Below, piece after piece: positions 1-5,465 of a stretch of 6,480 bases of DNA. How positions within the stretch are numbered: the stretch's first letter is position 1; every line of letters starts with the position of its first letter. A model generated the notes under the pieces. It saw only the letters and a list, made by a program, of their open reading frames with translations. It made no database searches and had not been told where the DNA came from. The DNA comes from Chloroflexota bacterium (GTDB taxonomy: Bacteria > Chloroflexota > Anaerolineae > Anaerolineales > UBA11657). The position numbers and the translations under genes were made by a program. The DNA lies in the NCBI GenBank assembly GCA_003670425.1, contig QWRL01000135.1, positions 1 to 6,480 of the forward strand, in the 5' to 3' direction.

Positions 1-443
1 TTGCGCTGGCGCTGCCTAACGCCGCTACGCACGCTTTGATGTTGCGCGCAGGCGCCGTGGGCGCGTGGACCCTGGTAGTGGATGCTGCGCAAACGGCAGG
101 TGCGGCTGGTGCAATGCATGGCTTGGCATTCAACTGTGTTTCTGAAAAAGCGTGCAGCTACATGTTGCTTAACAACAATGGCTATGTGGAAGTGTTTCGC
201 CAAACAGGCAGTGAGCGCACAGTGTGGCTGGAGCTGCAACAGTGGCCGCATGTGCGCCGGGGCTCTGCCACAAACCGCGTGCAGCTGTCAGCGGCCGCCG
301 GGAGTGTGGAAGTGCGCGTGAATGATGAGTTGTTGCTGCGGGTGCCCGCACTACCGGGCGGATTGGGGGGCTTGGCGGCGCGCGGGGCCGCAACCGCCCA
401 AAGCGTTACCTATGCCTTAGCTGAACTGCGGACGGAGCAATAA
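1..443 (+). CDS. C-terminal part of a protein ending in a concanavalin A-like (LamG/DUF1080-type) beta-sandwich domain
   Basis: The frame is open from the left edge (first full codon at position 3) to a TAA at 441-443, so only about 146 C-terminal residues are present and the true start lies outside the window. The visible part alternates short beta strands with turns. The phrases SYMLLNNNGYVEVFRQ, a Trp-Leu-Glu-Leu stretch, RRGSATNRVQLSAAAGSVEV and VRVNDELLLRVP match the usual order of the jelly-roll domain in LamG-like and DUF1080-like proteins: a strand followed by N-x-x-G-Y, then 'G.a.N.l.v.a.g..v.v.vNg..l'. Such domains often sit at the C-terminus of secreted or membrane-anchored proteins and bind carbohydrate or protein partners. 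The missing N-terminal part decides the real function (kinase, hydrolase or surface protein). No signal peptide or catalytic residues can be assessed. The gene is convergent with the next one, with 20 bp between the two stop codons. Confidence 0.6.
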   Translation, partial: ALALPNAATHALMLRAGAVGAWTLVVDAAQTAGAAGAMHGLAFNCVSEKACSYMLLNNNGYVEVFRQTGSERTVWLELQQWPHVRRGSATNRVQLSAAAGSVEVRVNDELLLRVPALPGGLGGLAARGAATAQSVTYALAELRTEQ

Positions 444-463
444 ATCCCGCCCGCGCGCCGAAA

Positions 464-694
464 TTACTCCGGCAGAATTTTGGTACCGAGGAAATAATCC
501 AGCCAGATCCAAACAAACGCAGCGTAGGCGAGGCACAGAAAGAACAGATTGTTTATCACGAGATCCAGCACGCCAAAATTCAGGTCGACGGCGTATTTTT
601 GCACGGTTGTGCCCAAGGCAAAGACTGTGCCAAAACCGGCCACCAAACCAAAGGCACCGGAACCACCCCAAACAATAATTTTCTTCGCAACCAT
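464..694 (-). CDS. Small two-helix membrane protein, unrecognised family
   Basis: This gene encodes a 76-residue protein that I do not recognise. After a short basic start (MVAKK) comes a glycine-rich hydrophobic segment at about residues 6-29, with glycines at 10, 11, 13, 16, 20 and 22 (a GxxxG-type spacing at 16/20). A polar linker (QKYAVDLNFG) follows, then a second hydrophobic segment at about residues 44-67 rich in Leu, Phe, Trp and Tyr, and a short tail TKILPE. This predicts a hairpin inner-membrane protein. The ATG at 694 is preferred over a longer frame because AGGAG (701-705 on the + strand) lies 6 bp upstream and a promoter lies just beyond. The gene is divergent from rpoC and convergent with the preceding gene, so it is probably a single-gene unit. 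Coding status is supported by the start signals and the coherent membrane pattern; the function is unknown. Confidence 0.7.
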   Translation of the reverse strand: MVAKKIIVWGGSGAFGLVAGFGTVFALGTTVQKYAVDLNFGVLDLVINNLFFLCLAYAAFVWIWLDYFLGTKILPE

Positions 695-700
695 TTTTTG

Positions 701-705
701 CTCCT
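701..705 (-). promoter_or_regulatory. Ribosome binding site of the small membrane protein gene
   Basis: The - strand reads AGGAG followed by six bases (CAAAAA) and ATG at 694. This good Shine-Dalgarno spacing fixes the start of the 76-residue gene and argues against the longer overlapping frame that would begin at 728. Confidence 0.75.
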
Positions 706-728
706 GCGTTCGGTAGTCGAACCATCAT

Positions 729-757
729 AGTTTAGTAGGGCGGCGGCGGAGCGTCAA
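729..757 (-). promoter_or_regulatory. Predicted sigma70-type promoter for the small membrane protein gene
   Basis: On the - strand, TTGACG (752-757, five of six matches to the -35 consensus) is followed after exactly 17 bp by TAAACT (729-734, four of six matches to the -10 consensus). Transcription would begin near 722, giving a leader of about 28 nt that carries the AGGAG site. This is divergent from the rpoC promoter, about 115 bp away. Confidence 0.55.
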
Positions 758-782
758 GCGTTAGTGGAATGCTCAATTATTG

Positions 783-799
783 GCACCGCCGGCCGGTGC
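783..799. repeat. Short GC-rich inverted repeat upstream of the rpoC promoter
   Basis: GCACCG (783-788) and CGGTGC (794-799) form a perfect 6-bp inverted repeat around a 5-bp centre CCGGC. It lies about 75 bp upstream of the rpoC -35 box and about 25 bp upstream of the divergent promoter. There is no T tract, so it is not a terminator. It could be an operator, but in GC-rich DNA a chance match is possible. Confidence 0.35.
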
Positions 800-838
800 A
801 GTAGCCTACTTTTCAGCCTTTAAGCTGGCTAGTAGCCT
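800..838. repeat. Pair of 8-bp direct repeats AGTAGCCT, 31 bp apart
   Basis: AGTAGCCT occurs at 800-807 and again at 831-838, start-to-start distance 31 bp, close to three helical turns. A second word, GGCCGGTG, also occurs twice nearby, at 791-798 and 844-851. All four copies lie between the divergent promoter and the rpoC -35 box, which would suit binding of a dimeric or paired regulator on one DNA face. No known operator consensus is recognised. Confidence 0.35.
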
Positions 839-872
839 CGCCGGGCCGGTGATTGAATTAACCTCACTTTGC

Positions 873-901
873 TTGACACCGCACTACTTTCGACCTACAA
901 T
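873..901 (+). promoter_or_regulatory. Near-consensus sigma70-type promoter for rpoC
   Basis: TTGACA (873-878) is a perfect -35 hexamer, followed after exactly 17 bp by TACAAT (896-901), a five-of-six -10 hexamer. Transcription should start around 908-910, probably at A910. This leaves about 157 nt of leader before the rpoC TTG start. No other candidate of this quality is seen upstream of rpoC, and the upstream gene is on the opposite strand, so this is very likely the rpoC promoter. Confidence 0.8.
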
Positions 902-932
902 CCTGCTCCAACTGAATAATGCAGTGTTTCAT

Positions 933-969
933 GGGCGTTCCAAGTCAGCAAAATTGGAGCGCCCTTTTT
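933..969 (+). terminator. Intrinsic terminator inside the rpoC leader (possible attenuator)
   Basis: GGGCGTTCCA (933-942) pairs with TGGAGCGCCC (955-964): ten base pairs including one G-U wobble, with a 12-nt loop, followed at once by TTTTT (965-969). This has all the parts of a Rho-independent terminator. It lies about 25 nt after the predicted start site and about 100 nt before the rpoC start codon. Since no gene ends here on this strand, it would stop transcripts made from the promoter at 873-901. It could therefore be a transcription attenuator of rpoC, or the end of a short RNA of about 60 nt. Partial read-through must occur for rpoC to be expressed from this promoter. Confidence 0.7.
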
Positions 970-1055
970 ACGCTTATTTACCAGTTGAGGGTTTAAGGTG
1001 TCCGGTTTGCGGGCATGCGAATCCAAACTTCCGCATCACTGTATTAATCAACTTT

Positions 1056-1061
1056 AGGAGG
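1056..1061 (+). promoter_or_regulatory. Strong ribosome binding site that fixes the rpoC TTG start
   Basis: AGGAGG lies 5 bp before TTG at 1067-1069. An in-frame TAG at 1055-1057 excludes any start further upstream, and no in-frame ATG occurs until well inside the conserved N-terminal region, so TTG is effectively forced. Confidence 0.85.
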
Positions 1062-1066
1062 GTCAT

Positions 1067-4000
1067 TTGGAAGCAAAGGGTCTGAGATCACTCCGCATCC
1101 GTCTCGCTTCGCCTGAGCAGATCTTGTCATGGTCTTATGGCGAGGTTACGAAGCCCGAGACGATCAACTACCGCCGCCTGCGGCCTGAAAAAGACGGGCT
1201 GTTCTGCGAGGCTATTTTTGGCCCGCAGAAAGACTGGCAGTGCTATTGCGGCAAGTACAAAAACATCCGCTACAAAGGCATCAAGTGCGACAAGTGCGGC
1301 GTGGAAGTTACGCGTGCTTCCGTGCGCCGCGAGCGCATGGGCCACATTATTCTGGCTGCGCCGGTTGCGCACGTTTGGTACACCCGCCGCGTGCCCTCCT
1401 TCATGGGCATCCTGCTGGATGTATCGCGCCGCAACCTGGATCGTGTGCTTTATTTTGCGCAATATGTTGTCACCAATGTTGATGAGGATGCGCGCAAGAA
1501 GGCGCTCGACCGGCTGGACAAGGAAGTTGGCATTGCGGATCAGCGGCTGCGCGCTGAGATCCACGCCAAGATGGATGTGGCCAAGGCGTTCCGTGACAAG
1601 CGCACTGCTGCCACCAAGCAGCGCATTGAGGTGGTGAACGAGCGCTACGATGCTGATCTTACCAAGCGCATCGAGCCGCTTCTGAGTGAGGGCAAGCTGC
1701 TGCAGCAAACGGTGGCTGATGAGCGCGGCAATGTGGCACGCACTGCTGTGCGCCTGAAGACCGCGGGCGTCGTGATTGTTCCGGCGGGCGAAACTTATGC
1801 GGTAAAGCACCAGACTGCGCTTAAGGCTGCGCTGCGCGAACACCTCAACGTTGTGGAAGGTGCGCTGAAAGCCAAGCGCGATGAAAAGATTGCCGGCTTG
1901 AAGATGGACTTGGAGGCTGCGAAAGCCGAGGCCGCGCTCGAAATTAATTTACAGCAGGGCAAGCTCGACGAGCTGGTGGACGAGCAGCGCAAGCGCGTGG
2001 CGGCAGACCGGGATGAACTGCAGGGCATGCATCAGTTGATGTTTCTGCCGGAGCCAAAATACCGTGAGCTGAAGCAAAAGTGGGGACAGGTTTTCAAGGC
2101 CGGCATGGGTGCAGAGGCGTTCCGCGACATCCTCTCCACGCTTGACCTGAACAAGCTTTCCAAAGAGTTGTGGCATGAGATGCGCACCACCAAGAGCAAG
2201 CAGAAGAAGAAGAAGGCCACCAAGCGCATCAAGGTGGTTGAGGCGCTGCGCAGTTCCGGCAACAAGCCGGAGTGGATGGTCTTGACCGTGCTGCCCGTAA
2301 TTCCGCCCGACCTGCGCCCGATGGTGCAGCTCGATGGCGGCCGCTTTGCCACCTCTGACCTGAACGATCTCTACCGGCGCGTTATCAACCGCAATAACCG
2401 GCTCAAGCGCCTGCTGGATCTTGGTGCGCCGGACGTGATTGTGCGCAATGAAAAGCGCATGCTCCAAGAAGCCGTCGACTCGCTGGTGGACAACGCGCAG
2501 CGCGGCAAGGCGCTCAGCCGCCGCGGGCGCCGTGAGTTGAAGTCATTGAGTGACATGCTGAAGGGCAAGAAGGGCCGCTTCCGCCGCAACTTGCTGGGCA
2601 AGCGCGTGGATTACTCCGGGCGCTCGGTGATTGTGGTGGGCCCCAAGCTCAAGTTGCACCAATGCGGCTTGCCATATGTGATGGCGAAAGAGCTGTTCCG
2701 TCCATTCATCATTGCCAAGCTGGTGCAATACGACTTTTGCTCCAACGTAAAGGGTGCAAAGCGCCTGATGGATCGCGACACACCCGAAGTGCGCGAGGTG
2801 GTTGATGAAGTGACAAAGGACCGCCCCGTGCTGCTGAACCGGGCGCCAACGCTGCACCGCCTCGGCATTCAAGCGTTTGAGCCAGTGGTTGTGCCGGGCA
2901 AAGCGCTGCTGCTTCATCCGCTGGTGTGCGCTGCGTTCAACGCGGATTTTGATGGCGACCAGATGGCTGTGCATGTACCGCTTTCCTCCAAGTCCGTGGA
3001 AGAGGCGCGCCGTTTGATGCTGTCCACTAAAAATCTACTCAAGCCGGCGGACGGCGAGCCGATTGTGGGGCCATCCAAAGACATGGTGCTGGGCGTGTAT
3101 TACCTGACCATGATTGTGGGCGGCAAGAAGGGCGAAGGCCGCATGTTTGGCAACCTGGAAGAGGTGAGCTTGGCCTATGCGCTTGACCAGGTGCACTTGC
3201 ATGCCAAGATCAAGCTGCTGGTCCATAACTACTACGAGAAGACAGACCAGCGCTATGCGGATGCCCAGCCGCGCACGGAAATCATTGATACATCCGTTGG
3301 CCGGGCGCTCTTCAACCGGGTGCTGCCGGACGAGATGCACTTTGTGAATGAGCTGCTCGACAAGTCCAGCGTGCAGCGCGTGGTTGCGCGCTGCTATCAA
3401 GTGGTGGGTGCCGAGCGCACCACCGATGTCGTGGATGCAATCAAGAACATCGGCTTCAAGTATGCAACGCGCTCAGGTGTGACGATTGCGGTGTCCGATA
3501 TCACCGTGCCGCCGCTGAAGGCGAAGATTGTGGATGACACTGAGGAAGAAGTGGTTGACCTTGGGCGCCAGTACAAGCGCGGCTTGCTCACCGAGCAAGA
3601 GCTCACTGACCGCACCGTGGAGTTGTGGCAGGCTGCGCGCGTCAAGGTTGAGCAAGAGGTGCGCAAGCACCTTGACCCCAACGGCAACTTGAGCGTGATG
3701 GCACTTTCGGGCGCCACCAAGGGCGGCTTTACGCCCATCACGCAGCTGGCTGGCATGCGCGGCTTGATGGCGGATCCTTCCGGGCGCATCATCCCGCTGC
3801 CCATTCGGTCCAACTTTCGGGAGGGCCTGCGTGCGCTCGAGTACTTTATCTCCACCCACGGCTCACGCAAAGGCCTCGCAGACACTGCGCTGCGCACGGC
3901 TGATGCCGGCTATCTGACGCGCCGCCTGTGCGACATTGCACAGGATGTGATCATCAACAGAATCGACTGCGGCACAGAGGATGGCACGCCCGTGCGCCGC

Positions 4001-5362
4001 CGCAATGATGTGGCTGGACAGAAGTTTTCTGAGCGCATCAAGGGGCGTTGGGTGGCGAGCGATGTAGTGCATCCCAAAACCGGGGAAGTGCTCGCCTCGC
4101 GCAACGAGGAGATTACGGACGAGCTGGCCAAGGTGCTGGACCTGTCACAAGTTGACGAGGTGCTGGCGCGCTCACCACTTACTTGTGCTGCGTCCACTGG
4201 TTTGTGCGCCATGTGCTACGGCCGGGATCTGGGACGCGGTGCGCTGGTGGAAATCGGAGTTGCCGTTGGCATCATTGCCGCACAGTCCATTGGTGAGCCG
4301 GGTACGCAGCTCACGCTGCGCACCTTCCACACCGGTGGTGTGGCTGCGGGCGGCGACATCACAAGCGGCCTGCCGCGCGTGGAAGAGCTTTTTGAGGCGC
4401 GCAAGCAGCCCAAGGGCGAAGCTGAAATTGCGGAGATTGAAGGCACCATCGAGCTGGAGAAGGGCGATGGTTACCTGCGCACCGTCAAGATCATCAACAA
4501 CCAGACCATCGTCGACGAATACGAGGTGCCGGGCAACTGGTCACTTAAGGTTTCTGACGGCGAGGACATTTCGGAGGGGCAGCTGCTAGCAGCGCGCGGT
4601 GACAGCCAGATGCTGGCAATCAACAAAGGCAAGGCGCGCCTCACCAAAGACAAGCTGCTGGTTGCGCGCCAACTCTATGAGGAAGCGATTGTGGAACTGC
4701 CGCCGGCTGCGCGCCTGCTGGTAACCAACGGGCAAAAGGTGAGTGCGGGCGACCGGCTGACCGAGGGCTCTTTCAATCCGCACCGCATCTTGCGCATTCT
4801 GGGGCGCAACGCGTGCGAGCTGTACCTGCTTTCAGAGATCCAAAAAGTTTACCGCTCGCAGGGCCAGAACATTCACGACAAGCACTTTGAAGTCATCATT
4901 CGCAAGATGATGAGCAAGGTGCAGGTGGTACGCGCGGGTGACAGCGGCTTGGTGCCGGGCGAACTGATGGACCGCTATGCAATGCAACTGCGCAACGAGC
5001 AGCTGCTGGCGGAAGGCAAAGCCGGGGCAACCGTTGTGCCCATGCTGCTGGGCATCACCAAGGGCTCGCTCGAAACCAACTCGTGGCTGTCGGCGTCGTC
5101 CTTCCAGCACACCATCAAGGTGCTGGCGGGCGCCGCGATGGAAGCGAAAGAAGATCCGCTGGCGGGCCTGAAGGAGAACGTGATCATTGGCAAGCTGATA
5201 CCGGCTGGCTCGGGCTTTGGCTCCAACCTGCCGAAGCTGCCGGAGGCAGTGGAAGAGTTGGACGAAATTGAAACGCCTGACCCGCTCCTGGGTGAGCTTG
5301 TACTGGAAGGAGTGGATGCGGCTCCTCCCGGGATAGATGACTTGCCGTTGGCTGCCGTCTGA
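1067..5362 (+). CDS. rpoC: DNA-directed RNA polymerase subunit beta'
   Basis: RpoC is the subunit carrying the active-site Mg2+ of core RNA polymerase, working in the cytoplasm with alpha, beta, omega and sigma. The gene encodes 1431 residues and appears complete. In order: zinc site 1 (Cys 59, 61, 74, 77); an insertion at about 136-339, rich in Ala, Lys and Glu and probably coiled coil; sigma-binding clamp helices at about 426-475; the switch/rudder segment containing NLLGKRVDYSGRSVI; the catalytic NADFDGD at 625-631 (Asp 627, 629, 631); the F-loop at about 881-910; the bridge helix around THGSRKGLADTAL from 930; zinc site 2 (Cys 968, 1040, 1047, 1050); the trigger loop LRTFHTGGV at 1084-1092 (Arg1085, His1088), without the SI3 insert of E. 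coli; the jaw; and a C-terminal clamp part with LKENVIIGKLIPAGSGF. The last 40 or so residues are an acidic tail. The insertion accounts for the NADFDGD motif lying about 167 residues later than in E. coli. The start is TTG. rpoB is not upstream, which is unusual. Confidence 0.99.
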   Translation: MEAKGLRSLRIRLASPEQILSWSYGEVTKPETINYRRLRPEKDGLFCEAIFGPQKDWQCYCGKYKNIRYKGIKCDKCGVEVTRASVRRERMGHIILAAPVAHVWYTRRVPSFMGILLDVSRRNLDRVLYFAQYVVTNVDEDARKKALDRLDKEVGIADQRLRAEIHAKMDVAKAFRDKRTAATKQRIEVVNERYDADLTKRIEPLLSEGKLLQQTVADERGNVARTAVRLKTAGVVIVPAGETYAVKHQTALKAALREHLNVVEGALKAKRDEKIAGLKMDLEAAKAEAALEINLQQGKLDELVDEQRKRVAADRDELQGMHQLMFLPEPKYRELKQKWGQVFKAGMGAEAFRDILSTLDLNKLSKELWHEMRTTKSKQKKKKATKRIKVVEALRSSGNKPEWMVLTVLPVIPPDLRPMVQLDGGRFATSDLNDLYRRVINRNNRLKRLLDLGAPDVIVRNEKRMLQEAVDSLVDNAQRGKALSRRGRRELKSLSDMLKGKKGRFRRNLLGKRVDYSGRSVIVVGPKLKLHQCGLPYVMAKELFRPFIIAKLVQYDFCSNVKGAKRLMDRDTPEVREVVDEVTKDRPVLLNRAPTLHRLGIQAFEPVVVPGKALLLHPLVCAAFNADFDGDQMAVHVPLSSKSVEEARRLMLSTKNLLKPADGEPIVGPSKDMVLGVYYLTMIVGGKKGEGRMFGNLEEVSLAYALDQVHLHAKIKLLVHNYYEKTDQRYADAQPRTEIIDTSVGRALFNRVLPDEMHFVNELLDKSSVQRVVARCYQVVGAERTTDVVDAIKNIGFKYATRSGVTIAVSDITVPPLKAKIVDDTEEEVVDLGRQYKRGLLTEQELTDRTVELWQAARVKVEQEVRKHLDPNGNLSVMALSGATKGGFTPITQLAGMRGLMADPSGRIIPLPIRSNFREGLRALEYFISTHGSRKGLADTALRTADAGYLTRRLCDIAQDVIINRIDCGTEDGTPVRRRNDVAGQKFSERIKGRWVASDVVHPKTGEVLASRNEEITDELAKVLDLSQVDEVLARSPLTCAASTGLCAMCYGRDLGRGALVEIGVAVGIIAAQSIGEPGTQLTLRTFHTGGVAAGGDITSGLPRVEELFEARKQPKGEAEIAEIEGTIELEKGDGYLRTVKIINNQTIVDEYEVPGNWSLKVSDGEDISEGQLLAARGDSQMLAINKGKARLTKDKLLVARQLYEEAIVELPPAARLLVTNGQKVSAGDRLTEGSFNPHRILRILGRNACELYLLSEIQKVYRSQGQNIHDKHFEVIIRKMMSKVQVVRAGDSGLVPGELMDRYAMQLRNEQLLAEGKAGATVVPMLLGITKGSLETNSWLSASSFQHTIKVLAGAAMEAKEDPLAGLKENVIIGKLIPAGSGFGSNLPKLPEAVEELDEIETPDPLLGELVLEGVDAAPPGIDDLPLAAV

Positions 5363-5382
5363 CTTCCGGCCATCAAACCGTA

Positions 5383-5416
5383 AAAAACACCCCGGCCAAA
5401 CAGCCGGGGTGTTTTT
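5383..5416 (+). terminator. Strong intrinsic terminator after rpoC, probably bidirectional
   Basis: AAAAACACCCCGGC (5383-5396) pairs perfectly with GCCGGGGTGTTTTT (5403-5416): a 14-bp stem with a 6-nt loop and a T5 tract continuing into ATT. It begins 20 bp after the rpoC stop. Because A residues flank the left arm, the reverse strand also shows a hairpin followed by T6, so it could stop antisense transcription as well. Confidence 0.93.
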
Positions 5417-5439
5417 ATTGCGCGCAGCGCGGGTATAAT
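5412..5439 (+). promoter_or_regulatory. Predicted promoter of the helicase-like gene, overlapping the rpoC terminator
   Basis: A perfect -10 hexamer TATAAT lies at 5434-5439. The -35 is weak: the best candidate is TTTTTA (5412-5417, 16-bp spacing), inside the T tract of the rpoC terminator. Transcription would start near 5445-5447, giving a leader of only about 20 nt. The strong terminator just before it makes a separate promoter likely, but the poor -35 suggests modest or activator-dependent use. Confidence 0.5.
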
Positions 5440-5465
5440 TTTTTGCAGCGCACACCTCCCCTCTG

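Larger units (their letters stand above)
910..1066 (+). other. rpoC 5' leader with competing complementary segments
   Basis: This untranslated stretch runs between the predicted start site and rpoC. Besides the terminator hairpin it has segments that could pair alternatively. AACTG (910-914) complements CAGTT (982-986). AGTTGA (983-988) complements TCAACT (1048-1053), and that pairing can extend through TTAA (993-996) and TTAA (1044-1047) past a 4-nt bulge. The last of these ends only 2 nt before the Shine-Dalgarno at 1056. The segment GCTCCAA (905-911) also complements TTGGAGC (954-960) and would break the terminator, but it is mostly upstream of the likely start site. No known riboswitch or ribosomal-protein leader was recognised. 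A frame spanning 780-1085 here has no ribosome site and overlaps rpoC, so it is not called as a gene. Confidence 0.4.

Noticed and set aside
433..471. Imperfect inverted repeat (CGGAG-C-AAT with ATT-A-CTCCG) spanning the convergent gene ends
   Set aside because: The loop is over 20 nt, there is a mismatch, and no T tract follows on either strand, so it is not a convincing terminator.
1014..1036. Small hairpin ATGCG / CGCAT in the rpoC leader
   Set aside because: Only five base pairs with a 12-nt loop and no flanking support; likely chance.
780..1085. 101-codon + strand frame starting at TTG 780 and overlapping the rpoC start, with a CPVCGHAN stretch
   Set aside because: It has no ribosome binding site, starts upstream of the clear rpoC promoter, runs through the leader terminator, and overlaps rpoC in another frame. 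The single CxxC is not enough to call a zinc protein.
1127..1843. 238-codon - strand open frame opposite the rpoC N-terminal region
   Set aside because: It lies wholly antisense to conserved rpoC codons, has no start signals, and its His/Ala/Leu-rich composition is typical of the reverse strand of GC-rich genes.
4832..5455. 207-codon - strand frame opposite the rpoC 3' end and crossing the terminator
   Set aside because: It crosses the strong 14-bp terminator stem and is antisense to the conserved C-terminal clamp of rpoC; no domain is recognisable.
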